A stretch of DNA of 50,844 bases from Collinsella aerofaciens (GTDB lineage: Bacteria; Actinomycetota; Coriobacteriia; Coriobacteriales; Coriobacteriaceae). Position 1 is the first letter of the stretch. The number at the start of each line of letters is the position of its first letter. A model generated the notes under the pieces. That model ran no database searches, was not told where the DNA came from, and was given only the letters and a program-made list of their open reading frames with translations. The stretch lies in contig NZ_JADNOH010000102.1 of the NCBI RefSeq assembly GCF_015557435.1, positions 1 to 50,844 of the forward strand. The letters are read 5' to 3'. This document shows positions 16,289 through 24,996 of the stretch, piece by piece. A program made the translations under genes and the position numbers.

Positions 16289-17299
16289 ATGGATATCAAA
16301 ACACGCAACATACCAACGCTCTCCGCGGACGCGCCAACGACGCTGCTCGCCCCCGCCCTCGCGCCCGTCGTGGGCCGCTTCGCCCCATCGCCCTCGGGCC
16401 GCATGCACCTGGGCAACGTCTTCAGCTGCCTGTGCGCGTGGCTTTCGGCCCGCAGTCAGGGCGGCCGCATCGTATTGCGCATCGAGGACCTGGACGATCG
16501 CTGCAAACGGCCGGAACTCGCTGCCCAGCTCATCGATGACCTGGCCTGGCTGGGGCTCGAGTGGGACGAAGGCCCCTACTACCAGCACGATCGCCTGGAT
16601 CTATACGAGACCGCGCTGCACAAGCTGCAGAACGCCGGCCTCACCTATCCCTGCTTTTGCACGCGCGCCGAGCTCCACGCCGCGAGCGCGCCGCACGCCA
16701 GCGACGGCACGCCCATCTACCGCGGTGCCTGCCGAGGTCTTTCTGCCGAAGAGGTCGCCCGCCGCAGCGCCCTGCGCGCCCCGGCCACACGTCTGCGCGT
16801 TCCCGCCGTCGACGACCTCGCGGACGACGTGGTCGAGTTTGTGGACCGTACGTACGGCGCCCAGTGCGAGGCGCTCGCCACCGAGTGCGGCGACTTTTTG
16901 GTACGCCGCAGCGACGGCGTGTTTGCCTACCAGCTGGCTGTTGTGGTCGACGATGCCGCCATGGGCGTCACCGAGGTCGTGCGCGGATGCGACCTGCTGG
17001 GCTCCACGCCGCGCCAAATCTATCTTCAGCATCTACTGGGACTGCCCACGCCGCACTACGCACACATCCCGCTGCTCATGTCACCGGACGGCCGCCGCCT
17101 TTCCAAGCGCGATCGCGACCTGGACCTGGGCGAACTACGCACCCGCTTTGGCACGCCCGAAGCACTGCTCGGCTGGCTCGCCGGACAAACAGGCATCGCA
17201 CCGGACACCATGCCCCGCTCCGCCGAGCAGCTCGTCGAGCACTTTAGCTGGGATGTTATCCGCGAGCACCGCGAGAACATCACCATAACGGCCGCATAG
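16289..17299 (+). CDS. gluQ: Glutamyl-Q tRNA(Asp) synthetase
   Basis: A 336-residue GluRS paralogue without the anticodon-binding half. It attaches glutamate to queuosine at position 34 of tRNA-Asp. The class I HIGH equivalent is PSPSGRMHLGN and the KMSKS equivalent is RRLSKRD. The zinc-binding insert is visible as CFCTRAEL with YRGACRG further on. RIEDLDDRCKR matches the family. Length is close to the usual 290-310 residues plus a short N-terminal extension. The ATG at 16289 (MDIKTRN) was chosen since the promoter-like TATACT sits just before it; an upstream in-frame ATG at 16217 would read through that promoter. Confidence 0.88.
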   Translation: MDIKTRNIPTLSADAPTTLLAPALAPVVGRFAPSPSGRMHLGNVFSCLCAWLSARSQGGRIVLRIEDLDDRCKRPELAAQLIDDLAWLGLEWDEGPYYQHDRLDLYETALHKLQNAGLTYPCFCTRAELHAASAPHASDGTPIYRGACRGLSAEEVARRSALRAPATRLRVPAVDDLADDVVEFVDRTYGAQCEALATECGDFLVRRSDGVFAYQLAVVVDDAAMGVTEVVRGCDLLGSTPRQIYLQHLLGLPTPHYAHIPLLMSPDGRRLSKRDRDLDLGELRTRFGTPEALLGWLAGQTGIAPDTMPRSAEQLVEHFSWDVIREHRENITITAA

Positions 17300-17354
17300 C
17301 CAAACGCCCCGACCCCTTCACGCCCACCCCTCGACGAGTGCATAATCCTGCGTC

Positions 17355-17396
17355 TTGTTATGTACGGAATAATTCCGTACAATGAAGCAAAGGAGG
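17355..17396 (+). promoter_or_regulatory. Promoter, operator and RBS of the TacAT-type operon
   Basis: TTGTTA (17355-17360) and TACAAT (17378-17383) are spaced by 17 bases. A perfect palindrome with 10-bp arms, TGTACGGAAT/ATTCCGTACA (17361-17381), fills the spacer and overlaps the -10. AGGAGG follows at 17391-17396, seven bases before the antitoxin ATG. This is a textbook layout for autorepression by the antitoxin-toxin complex. Confidence 0.8.
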
Positions 17397-17403
17397 TTTT
17401 ACC

Positions 17404-17670
17404 ATGCCAACGATTGAAAAGCAGCGCCGTATGGATCTAAGGCTGACCGAGCGTCAACGCCTTACTTACGAGCGCGCCGCGGCCTTGCGCGGGCAAACTC
17501 TCACCCAATGGGCCACGGCTCACCTTGACGAGAGCTCCGCACGTGACATCGCCGAGGCGTCAACAACCTATCTTTCTCCTGATGGTTTTGATGCATTTTG
17601 CGAAATGCTCGATTCGCCCATGCCTCAAGCCGCAAAAGCGTTGCTTGACCGTAAAGCGATTTGGGAATGA
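17404..17670 (+). CDS. tacA: DUF1778 (TacA-like) antitoxin
   Basis: An 88-residue ribbon-helix-helix antitoxin. The N-terminus (RRMDLRLTERQRLTYERAAA) forms the DNA-binding beta strand and helices, and the C-terminal part (SPDGFDAFCEMLDSP) is the segment that wraps and blocks the acetyltransferase toxin in this family. It overlaps the toxin by four bases (ATGA), so both are translated together. It should bind the palindrome at 17361-17381 as part of autoregulation. The gene symbol is by family only. Confidence 0.88.
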   Translation: MPTIEKQRRMDLRLTERQRLTYERAAALRGQTLTQWATAHLDESSARDIAEASTTYLSPDGFDAFCEMLDSPMPQAAKALLDRKAIWE

Positions 17671-18140
17671 GCACGTTTACCAAGCCCGTTCAACTCCCCG
17701 TTGGCCAAGGCATCGAAGCTTTCCACTGTGGAAATACTCTTGTAGACGGATGGGCTAAAAACAGATCGGCCTCGGCGCGAAAAAGAGGGTCAGCGGTTAT
17801 ATACGCATCGTATTGCGACGGCGCAGTCGCTGGGTTCTATACGCTATGCACGCACTCCGTAGCCCGCGAAAATGTTGATGGAGGATGGTTCGTGCGAAAC
17901 TCCCCTTCCCAAGTTCCCGCAGTGTTGCTTGGAATGATGGGGGTTGACGAGAAGTTCAAGGGGCTTGGTCTTGGGGCATCACTGCTCAAAGATGCCATCG
18001 AGAATGCCCTGAAAATTTCTGCCCTGGCAGGAGCGCGAGCTTTGATTGTCGATCCAGTAGATGATGAGGCTGCAGCGTTCTATGCGCATTTTGGCTTTGT
18101 AACCCTACCCGGCACCAACCGAATGGCGCTGAAACTCTAA
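17667..18140 (+). CDS. tacT: TacT-like GNAT acetyltransferase toxin
   Basis: A 157-residue GNAT toxin. Relatives such as TacT and AtaT acetylate the amino group of aminoacyl-tRNA and stop translation. The acetyl-CoA loop is visible in LGMMGVDEKFKGLGLGASLL, and the C-terminal AAAFYAHFGF strand-loop with a conserved Tyr is present. CGNTLVDGWAKNRSA near residue 26 matches the usual N-terminal signature. The ATG at 17667 overlaps the antitoxin stop (ATGA); a start two codons upstream is less likely. Nothing suggests inactivation. Confidence 0.9.
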   Translation: MSTFTKPVQLPVGQGIEAFHCGNTLVDGWAKNRSASARKRGSAVIYASYCDGAVAGFYTLCTHSVARENVDGGWFVRNSPSQVPAVLLGMMGVDEKFKGLGLGASLLKDAIENALKISALAGARALIVDPVDDEAAAFYAHFGFVTLPGTNRMALKL

Positions 18141-18171
18141 ACCGTCGGCGACATCTCCTCCGGCTCGCAGT

Positions 18172-18234
18172 ATGTCTTAAGTTACCCTGCAGATAATCAC
18201 CATTGCCGAAATGTAGGGTAACTACCCAAGACAT
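18172..18234. repeat. Inverted repeat between tacT and the phosphoesterase gene
   Basis: ATGTCTT-AAGTTACCCT (18172-18188) pairs with AGGGTAACT-accc-AAGACAT (18215-18234) around a 26-base loop. It lies between convergent genes but has no T-run, so its role as a terminator is doubtful. Confidence 0.5.
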
Positions 18235-18262
18235 CGTATGAAAAGCTCGCTACGCCCCTCCC

Positions 18263-18988
18263 CTACACAGCATCCCAGGGCTGGAGCTCGTCACCAAGGC
18301 GGACGATGCGATCGTAGAGCACGGTGTGGCGCTCGGCCGGGTTTGCATCCCGATGAAAATGCCCGTAATACCAACGCTTGTAGTCCAAGCGGTCCTCCAG
18401 CTCATCGAAAAACGCCGTAAGCCGGTCAACCTCAGGACGATCCCACCCGGGCGCCGGATAGAGCGTGGGCGAGAGCATGCGCGTGGAGCAGGTGTGAGTG
18501 ATTACGTAGTCGACCTTCCAGCCCACACTGTCGAGCTTTGCCCGCGCCTCATCAAAGTTGCGCTCGTCCGGGAGCTCCTGCGGCCACCAGCTCGAATACG
18601 GTATGCGATACTCCTTGTCCACGCTCGTGGCGCCGCCCATGGTAAAGATTGTTGAGCCATCGAGCTCAAAGACCTCGCCGCGCGTCAGGCGCCGTATGGG
18701 CGAGGTATCCGACAGACGCTGGGTCAGGCCGCCGTGCCACAACTCCATGGGGCGCTCCGCCCAATGGTCGAAGCGCTCGTGGTTGCCGTCGACAAACAGC
18801 ACCGTATAGGGGCGAGACTCCAGCCACGCGATATCGGCGCATTCCTCGGCGGAGAAATCCCACGGAAAACCAAAGTCGCCCGCGACAATCAGATAGTCGT
18901 CGCTCGTCAGACTATCCCCAAGTTCCCAATCGCGGAGCTTTTGCATGTCGATGCCACCGTGGACATCGCCCGCCACATAGACCGTCAT
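18263..18988 (-). CDS. Metallophosphoesterase
   Basis: A 241-residue calcineurin-like phosphoesterase. The dinuclear metal-binding motifs run in order: AGDVHGG (5-11), VAGDFGFPWD, FVDGNHERFD, an ITHTCSTR histidine and YYGHFHRD near the C-terminus. The fold resembles small phosphatases and nucleases; the substrate is not predictable. It overlaps the next upstream phosphoesterase gene by four bases (ATGA, 18985-18988), so the two are co-translated. Having two different phosphoesterases in one operon suggests a shared pathway or hetero-complex, but this is inference. Confidence 0.88.
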   Translation of the reverse strand: MTVYVAGDVHGGIDMQKLRDWELGDSLTSDDYLIVAGDFGFPWDFSAEECADIAWLESRPYTVLFVDGNHERFDHWAERPMELWHGGLTQRLSDTSPIRRLTRGEVFELDGSTIFTMGGATSVDKEYRIPYSSWWPQELPDERNFDEARAKLDSVGWKVDYVITHTCSTRMLSPTLYPAPGWDRPEVDRLTAFFDELEDRLDYKRWYYGHFHRDANPAERHTVLYDRIVRLGDELQPWDAV

Positions 18989-19623
18989 CGGATCACCACT
19001 TCCCTCTTATATGCCTCGAGATCGTGTTCGATCTGCTCGTCGTCCGTGGCGTTGACCCACCACGGCCATTTAACGCAACACGCCGGCTCGTCGACCTGCG
19101 CAAACCACGACTTGAGCTCCTCCAGGCTCACCGGGGTGTAGCCGTTGGCGTCCACACCCACGTCATAGCGCAGCAGCCCCTGCCTGAGGTTGAACCTGTT
19201 GTACGCGCCGCCGCAACTGTGGATATGCCCGTGAAGATGCCAGCCACCGTGCGACATACCCTGCCAGTCGACCATAGGGTAGTGGCTCAGCACGATTTTT
19301 TGGCGGTCGATCTTGAGCACGCAAATGGGTGGCTCGACGATAAAGGCATCCGCTACCGCAGGCTGCGTCCAGTCTTTGTCGTGGTTGCCGGGCAGCAGAT
19401 GAACGCGCTTGCATGCGATGCTTTTGCGCAGCTCGTAGGCCTCTTGAACCGTCATCTTAAAGCTGAAGTCACCCAAAATGTAAAGCTCGTCGTCCACAGC
19501 GACCTTGCTATTAACGCTCGCGACCATGGCGTCGTTCATCTGCGCAACAGTCGACCAAGGCCTGTCGGCGAGCCGTAGCATGTTCTCGTGTCCAAAGTGA
19601 GTATCGCTGGTAAACCAAATCAA
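18985..19623 (-). CDS. Metallophosphoesterase, second type
   Basis: A 212-residue phosphoesterase with SDTHFGHENM (6-15), LGDFSFK, LPGNHDKDW, LSHYPMVDW and LHGHIHSCGG as metal and catalytic motifs. The SDTHFGH start is typical of a widespread group of small phage- and plasmid-associated phosphoesterases. The start codon is TTG at 19623, six bases after AGGAGG; no better ATG exists. It is the first gene of the two-phosphoesterase unit, or the second if the small membrane protein 40 bases upstream belongs to the same transcript. Confidence 0.85.
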   Translation of the reverse strand: MIWFTSDTHFGHENMLRLADRPWSTVAQMNDAMVASVNSKVAVDDELYILGDFSFKMTVQEAYELRKSIACKRVHLLPGNHDKDWTQPAVADAFIVEPPICVLKIDRQKIVLSHYPMVDWQGMSHGGWHLHGHIHSCGGAYNRFNLRQGLLRYDVGVDANGYTPVSLEELKSWFAQVDEPACCVKWPWWVNATDDEQIEHDLEAYKREVVIR

Positions 19624-19663
19624 GGGGACCTCCTAACGCTGCGGTGCATCCATTCTTTAGGGC

Positions 19664-19903
19664 TTACCCTTCGTTCTTCCATCCAAACGGGTCAAACACC
19701 CAAAAAATCAGATCGAGCACGCCGCCGGTCGCCATGGCACCGGCAAGGGCCATGCAAACGTGCAGTGAGCTGGCGCTTCGAAGCACGTCGAACGGCCCCA
19801 GGACGGCGAACAGCCCGACCGCCGCGCCGGCCATGCACAGCGCGAGGCACGGCGCCGCGTCCTTAACGCATTTCTTCGCGAGATGCTTGGTGTTGTCACT
19901 CAT
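19664..19903 (-). CDS. Small membrane protein, 79 residues
   Basis: Not a family I recognise. The ATG at 19903 has AGGAG about ten bases upstream. The protein has two hydrophobic segments (around ALCMAGAAVGLFAVLG and VCMALAGAMATGGVLDLIFW) and a short charged N-terminus, so a two-helix membrane hairpin is likely. It is on the same strand as, and 40 bases before, the phosphoesterase genes. The 187 bases upstream hold a TGCCGCC/GGCGGCA hairpin (about 19938-19962) and a 13-bp direct repeat ACGGTGCGCGCCG (near 20018 and 20055), but no gene. Confidence 0.6.
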   Translation of the reverse strand: MSDNTKHLAKKCVKDAAPCLALCMAGAAVGLFAVLGPFDVLRSASSLHVCMALAGAMATGGVLDLIFWVFDPFGWKNEG

Positions 19904-20090
19904 CGATATCGAACTCCTTAGAGGGTCGCTGTTCTGGTGCATGCCGCCGCGACAGAGCATGGCGGCAGGTTAAGTGTCACATGGCGTGCGGACACGTTTT
20001 TGGCCTCCACAGTAAAAAACGGTGCGCGCCGCGTGGGACCTTCTTGCCCCCTACGGTGCGCGCCGAAAATGGTCCGCTTCCCCTCTGTCC

Positions 20091-21396
20091 CTAACGGGTC
20101 AGCTGGCGGCGCTTATCGGACAGGAAGACACCGGCGGCCACCAGGACCGTGCCGCCGATAACGAAGGTCTCACCCAGCAGGTCGGACGTATCGCCCGTGG
20201 CAGGCATCGCCGTCTGCCGCGTCGCGGCCTCGGTTGTTGCCACCGCATGTTTGGCCTGGTACGTCACTTGCGTGGTGGGCTGGGCCTGCTCGCCATTCCC
20301 GTGCTCGGCGGCCTCTTGGCGAGCGATCTCGGCGTTGAGCTCGACAATAGCCTGATCGAGCTCGGACTTGGCGGCGGTGTAGTTTGCAAGCGCCTCCAAG
20401 TATGCCGGCGCCACAGCAGCCGTCGCAGCCGTGGCAGCATCGAGCTCGGCCTTGGCGGCCGCGGCGCGCTCGGCGGCATCGTGAGCCGCAGCAATCTTGG
20501 CGTTGAGCGCCTCGTCCGCATCGTCAGCGCTGCCGTTGGCAATGGCTTCGGCAAGATTGATCCCGCGCAGACGGGCAGCCGCGGCGGCAGAGGCATCGCG
20601 GGCGGCAGCCGCATCCGTCACAGCATCGTCAGCCTCCACCACGTCGTACTCGGCATCCATCACGGCATGCGCCGCAGCATCGAGCGCGGCATCGGCAGCG
20701 GCTTTGCCCTCGGTAGCCTTGGTAAGCGATGCGGCAGCATTCTTAAGCTGAGAGGCGCGGGCGGCAGCCGCGTCAGACTTTGTCTGAGCCGTTGCCACGG
20801 CGGCGTCGGCATCGCTCGCAGCCTGCTGTGCCATATCGAGCTCCGTCTGCACGGCAGCAGCATCGATGTCTGCCTGATCGGCATCGCCTTGGGCGGCAGC
20901 AAGTTCGGCCTCCGCCCCGCGCTGATTGGCACGAGCGTCTTCGAGTGCAGACGATGCCGCATCAAACGCACGCTGAGCTGCAGCAACATCGGCCGAGTAC
21001 GCCGCCAGCTCGTCCTGAGCAGCAGCAAGCGCGCCCTCCTTGTCGCCAACACCGGCACGAGCGGCATCCAGCGCACGCTTGGCGGAAGCCACCTTGCCTT
21101 TGGCACTGTCGAGCTCGCCAGACTTGGCAGCCACGACGTCCTGCGCTGTTGTCACAGCAGCGTTGGCAGCACTCAAATCGGCGCGGGCATCGCTGACGGC
21201 ACGCACGGCGGCGTCAACTGCAGCCTGCTTCTGCTCCACGGCGGCCTGGGCCTCAGAAACCCTGGTCACAGCAGCATCAACATCAGCGGAAGCGGCGTCG
21301 ACCTGCGCCTGCTTCGCGGCAACTGCCTGCGATGCTGCGTCCACTTTGTTGGCGGCATCGTCGGCAACGCCCTGCGCCGCAGCAAGCTCCTTACAT
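20091..21396 (-). pseudogene. 5'-truncated cell-wall-anchored Ala-rich coiled-coil protein
   Basis: The remaining 430 or so residues are almost entirely Ala-rich coiled coil (heptad-like KAELDAA, AAVEQKQAAVDAA units) followed by a sortase signal: MPATG (an LPxTG variant), a hydrophobic helix and a basic tail KRRQ. Such proteins are secreted and linked to peptidoglycan. The 5' end is missing: no signal peptide or start codon precedes the coil, and upstream of about 21396 the frame runs antisense through an unrelated HsdS remnant. The continuous reading frame that continues into that remnant is therefore accidental. Expression is unlikely. Confidence 0.75.
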
Positions 21397-21715
21397 GAGT
21401 TGCTTGCCCGGTTTGTCCTGGCATATCTGTCGTCCGACGAGGGACAGAAAACTGGCAGACACCTCGCACGGAGATGCGCTTGTGCAACTTGCCCCCAAAG
21501 ACCTCCGAAGCATGACCGTACCCGTTCCCAGCCAACCGGAACAGAAGCGCTACGCGCAAGAGCACGAAGCAAAACAGCGCTCCTACGAGGACGCTCTTAA
21601 GAAGGCGGAGCATTACGCCGCGAGCAAGGGAACGATGCAGGGCTGGGATCGGCAGCCTGCTTGGACTTTTCCCGGCAGCCTGCCGATCGGTCGCGCCGTT
21701 CAGTGCAGCGGCTAA
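21397..21715 (+). pseudogene. Remnant of a type I restriction specificity subunit (HsdS)
   Basis: The plus strand starts in one frame with ELLARFVLAYLSSDEGQK and continues in the next frame with LADTSHGDALVQLAPKDL, then SMTVPVPSQPEQ. Together these resemble the C-terminal half of a HsdS target-recognition and helical-linker region. The frames meet at the A-run 21448-21451; removing one A restores one frame. Both the start and the first target-recognition domain are missing. The tail (KRYAQEHEAKQRSYEDALKK) is the expected helical spacer. No hsdM or hsdR is visible in the window. Confidence 0.6.
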
Positions 21716-21896
21716 AGACTGTCATCAATCAAAATTCGGGCTCCTCAGACGGCGACGCATGCCATGGGAACCGCCTTTCTGTTGGCGCCGAGGATAGTAT
21801 ACGGTCGCGCTGGCGCGCCCGGGAGATTCCATGCGTAAGCGGGCCCGTGACGCGGATAGAAGATGGGGCAAGGGAATTGACGGTGAGGAGGTAGCT

Positions 21897-22250
21897 ATGA
21901 GCGTCTGGAGGGAGCCGGGTGCGGACGCGAGGTGTCTGTGCGACGACGGAAACGTGAGGACGTGGGCAGAGCTCACGCACGGCCTCGATGACGACGTGTA
22001 CCCGAAGAGCGCAGACGACGAGGGATGGCTGCTGTGGACGTTCGGGGCGGTGTGCGCGTGCGCGGCAATCCCGGATGACGCAGCGCCATGGGCGCGGGAG
22101 CGCAGGATCAGAGTCGCGGGCGGTAGTGACGGGGATGACAGGGCACGGACGCGCCCCGGAAGACCGACGTCCGACGGCGCGGGCGAACCGCGCGCGACGG
22201 CGCTTGCCCACGCTGGGCGGCAAAAGTCAAAAGATTATTTATCACCATAG
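21897..22250 (+). CDS. Possible small protein, 117 residues, unknown
   Basis: An open frame preceded by GAGGAGG six bases before the ATG at 21897. The first 70 residues look coding (CDDGNVRTWAELTHGLDDDV, GWLLWTFGAVCACAAIPDD); the last 40 are low-complexity and Arg/Gly-rich, so the original 3' end may have been lost and the frame now runs into the tail-to-tail neighbour (16-base overlap with the endonuclease gene). High G+C contrasts with the low-G+C restriction genes beside it. No family recognised; it may be a fragment. Confidence 0.4.
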   Translation: MSVWREPGADARCLCDDGNVRTWAELTHGLDDDVYPKSADDEGWLLWTFGAVCACAAIPDDAAPWARERRIRVAGGSDGDDRARTRPGRPTSDGAGEPRATALAHAGRQKSKDYLSP

Positions 22251-23152
22251 AGCGCAAGTTCGAGGGCAAGCCCGTATACTCCCGGTTCCGGAAGCTGGAC
22301 GCGACTAAACGCTGCCTGCACCTGTTCAACGGTGGTGCACTCGTCACCGATTACTGCCAGCGGAACCGGAATGCCGTCAATCGGCATGGCCCTAGGGTCA
22401 TAGTCATACCTAAGGAAATGAAGAGCACCAGGTTGAGGAGCATATCCAAATGACAGGTTTGACTGACCTCCAAGCCTTTCTAGAATTCTCTGATATACGG
22501 GCTCGGGGGTTACAAACCATAGTCCAGTCCGGCACAGTTTCTCACGCTGCAGAACTTGCCCTTTATATACGAGTTGGGGAATGATTCTTTTTGAGACATT
22601 TTCCCAGTTAAGTCCAACAGTAGATTGAACGATGCGTCTACCGTCAATCAAGGCTTCTCTTGAATCCCGATAGTTACCGGTGGTATCAATTGTCTGGACC
22701 TCAATTGAAGTGAATTCCCTTAGTTCTCCAAGGGCATCTATATATGCCAAGACCCAGTCTGCAAAGTAATTACCACTGCCGTTCCGCTTCGGGAGCCTTA
22801 GTTCTCCGCCCCATCTATGTCCAAAAACGGCTATAGCGCCGCCCTCTTCTTTTGCCTTTTCAACGGCAACCCTGCCCGAATACAAATGTAACTTTTTGCC
22901 AAATGACTTTTCAGCGATGATGCTGAGCATCTTGTAGTCGTCCGCATATAGCCTATGTGGACAACAAATAATATGGTTATCGTTCTTTACTTGCTTGACT
23001 GCGCAGACCCCAGACCTTTGTCCGTCTCTTGATAACATCTTCGTACAAGTGTCATGAATAAAAGGGCATTCCTGCCGCGCAACCGCTGACGCGGCGATTT
23101 CAGATGTGTCCTGCGCCCTGTATCCAAAGAAGTCGGTTACCGTTCCAGCCAT
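22235..23152 (-). CDS. NotI-like type II restriction endonuclease
   Basis: A 305-residue protein resembling the NotI family of rare-cutting endonucleases. The N-terminus has cysteines at 29, 36, 50 and 63/64 (QECPF, HDTCTK, SGVCAV, ICCPHR), matching the position of the iron-binding Cys4 fold in NotI. A PD-(D/E)XK-type core is plausible around FADWVLAYID and EFTSIEVQTID. It begins one base after the methyltransferase stop (TAG-C-ATG), so expression is coupled and the modification enzyme is made first. G+C is clearly lower than the rest of the window, which suggests transfer. The recognition site is unknown. Confidence 0.75.
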   Translation of the reverse strand: MAGTVTDFFGYRAQDTSEIAASAVARQECPFIHDTCTKMLSRDGQRSGVCAVKQVKNDNHIICCPHRLYADDYKMLSIIAEKSFGKKLHLYSGRVAVEKAKEEGGAIAVFGHRWGGELRLPKRNGSGNYFADWVLAYIDALGELREFTSIEVQTIDTTGNYRDSREALIDGRRIVQSTVGLNWENVSKRIIPQLVYKGQVLQREKLCRTGLWFVTPEPVYQRILERLGGQSNLSFGYAPQPGALHFLRYDYDPRAMPIDGIPVPLAVIGDECTTVEQVQAAFSRVQLPEPGVYGLALELALYGDK

Positions 23153-23153
23153 G

Positions 23154-24332
23154 CTACGCCTCCAAAACTGATTTTAAAGAAGTACCTACTGCCGCCGCGA
23201 GCATGGGCGGTACGGCATTGCCGACTTGCGCATATTGTTCTGCCTGAGAACCGAAAAACACATAATGATCCGGGAAGGATTGGATCCTCGCCGCTTCCCT
23301 TACGGTAAATGCACGGTCTTGTTCAGGATGGAAGAACGCCCCCCAATGCGGGTCGCACTTGGTAAGAACCGTACTGGCCAGTTCATCCCAGGACTGTCTG
23401 CCATATCGTTTTGTATGATCGCTCCGTCTAGCAGCTTTCATCCCTTTGGGCAATAGCTCGAAAGGAATGTCGGTCCAATTACCACCCTGTTTAATGTACT
23501 TAAGCCGTTGCATGTTTATCTCTGACAGCTTCGCCGCCTCATGATTGAGAACGCCAGTTGAACCGATGCGCAGCAATTTCTGGTATTCACATTGAGGCTT
23601 AGTCTGATAGTCTTTTACGGCAGTGCCACGTTCTCCATTTTTGAGGCGGGGCAAGTCTCCAATTGCCTCACGCAGTGTAGTAAATGGAGCTGACGTCTCC
23701 GGAGAGGGACGCTTGACTATTTGGCGACCGTCAAATGTGGTAGCGAAATTAACCCGAATCGGTGCATGACGAACAGGTTCCGGCCAAGCACTCTGGGGGA
23801 TAACTGCACCCCTGAGACCCAAAACAATCGTGCGCCAACGCATTTGTGGTACGCCGTAATACGGGGCGCCAAGGATATGGACATCCGCCCCATAGCCCAA
23901 ATCAGCCAATGCCCTCAAAATAGCATGAAGCGTCGCGCCCTTTTCGAAGGAAACGAGCCCGGGGACGTTTTCAATAAGAACAGCTCTCGGCTTGAACTCG
24001 TCAACGAAGCGCAGGTACTCCCTAAACAGATGATTGCGTGGGTCCTCTTTCGATCGAATTGGAGCGTTGATCGAGAAACCTTGGCACGGCGGACCACCGG
24101 CAAGTAGATCAAGCTCGCCGGTTTCTAGGCCAAGTCGCGTACGTATATCGAGGGGATTCACCTCTCGAATATCACTTACGCAAACTTCTGCATTTGGATG
24201 GTTATGGCCATAGGTTTGAGCATACGTTGGCATTATTTCTGATGCGAAAAGCGAGTGGAATCCAGCCTCTTCAAGTCCTTCGGAGAGGCCGCCAGCTCCG
24301 GCAAACAGATCTATACAGGTCAGGTTACTCAA
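23154..24332 (-). CDS. DNA (cytosine-5)-methyltransferase
   Basis: A 392-residue C5 methyltransferase that transfers a methyl group from S-adenosylmethionine to cytosine in DNA. Motif I is DLFAGAGG (8-15), motif IV GGPPCQGFS with catalytic C83, motif VI ENVPG (121-125), motif VIII region PQMRWRTIV, a target-recognition region about 200-320, and motif X QVGNAVPP near the C-terminus. All are intact. The start is TTG at 24332, four bases after AGGAGG. It protects host DNA from the NotI-like enzyme encoded immediately downstream. Low G+C like its partner. Confidence 0.95.
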   Translation of the reverse strand: MSNLTCIDLFAGAGGLSEGLEEAGFHSLFASEIMPTYAQTYGHNHPNAEVCVSDIREVNPLDIRTRLGLETGELDLLAGGPPCQGFSINAPIRSKEDPRNHLFREYLRFVDEFKPRAVLIENVPGLVSFEKGATLHAILRALADLGYGADVHILGAPYYGVPQMRWRTIVLGLRGAVIPQSAWPEPVRHAPIRVNFATTFDGRQIVKRPSPETSAPFTTLREAIGDLPRLKNGERGTAVKDYQTKPQCEYQKLLRIGSTGVLNHEAAKLSEINMQRLKYIKQGGNWTDIPFELLPKGMKAARRSDHTKRYGRQSWDELASTVLTKCDPHWGAFFHPEQDRAFTVREAARIQSFPDHYVFFGSQAEQYAQVGNAVPPMLAAAVGTSLKSVLEA

Positions 24333-24434
24333 GAGCCCTCCTTGGAATTGATGAAAACCCTTCTAGTTTAGTCTAGCGGATTGTCCTGACACGTCTTGTT
24401 TCCGGGATTTTCTGGTGGCAGACTAATTGCTCGG

Positions 24435-24872
24435 CTACTGTTGAACCATCATCATATGCCTCAGCGCACACAACAGTACCGTTCGATTTCGTTCAAAGCA
24501 CATTCGAAACCGAGCATATATTGCCAGGGCGGCCAGAAATAGCGCCACGAAAACCGCGGCTTGAATTGGATTGCTCGCCGCCAACGCAGACCAAAGCGAG
24601 CCCGCGATAAAAGAAATCACCAGACCAATCAGGTCGAGGGCCCAGCTCGTATAGTGCGCTTCGGCAACCGCCCGTTCGATTATTTCGCATTTCTTTTCCA
24701 AGCTAATATCCTCGTCAGCTCCAGCGAGAGAGAAGTCCATTCCTGAAATCAAATCAATTAATTCTGCCTCGCTATATCCGCTTTTCTTGAACTTTTTTGC
24801 GAAGAAACCTGCTGGACCAGGCACATAGGTAGGATAGTTTTTACGAAATAGATTCTTATAAGCGATCCCCAT
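24435..24872 (-). CDS. Unknown two-helix membrane protein
   Basis: A 145-residue protein of no family I recognise. A basic N-terminus (MGIAYKNLFRKNYP) and an acidic helical stretch are followed by two transmembrane helices (WALDLIGLVISFIAG; AAVFVALFLAALAIYARF) and a short tail. AAGGGG lies six bases before the ATG. It sits 103 bases upstream of the methyltransferase on the same strand and shares its low G+C, so it was probably acquired with it. A cytoplasmic domain joined to two helices is also seen in membrane-acting defence effectors, but there is no direct evidence here. Confidence 0.7.
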   Translation of the reverse strand: MGIAYKNLFRKNYPTYVPGPAGFFAKKFKKSGYSEAELIDLISGMDFSLAGADEDISLEKKCEIIERAVAEAHYTSWALDLIGLVISFIAGSLWSALAASNPIQAAVFVALFLAALAIYARFRMCFERNRTVLLCALRHMMMVQQ

Positions 24873-24996
24873 TGTTTACCCCTTAAAGCACGGATGCTGT
24901 CTAGCGTTATTGTTCTATCATTTCGCTCGGACAGACTTTACAGAGCCGCCGCCAATCATTCATGGAAAGCGCCCTATGCGGCCTACCTCCGTCTAA

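Noticed and set aside
16289-17299. Full glutamyl-tRNA synthetase (GltX)
   Set aside because: Too short; the anticodon-binding domain is missing and the Cys-containing insert fits GluQ.
21397-21572. N-terminal part of the coiled-coil surface protein
   Set aside because: This stretch is antisense to the HsdS remnant and has no signal peptide; the frame is open only by chance.
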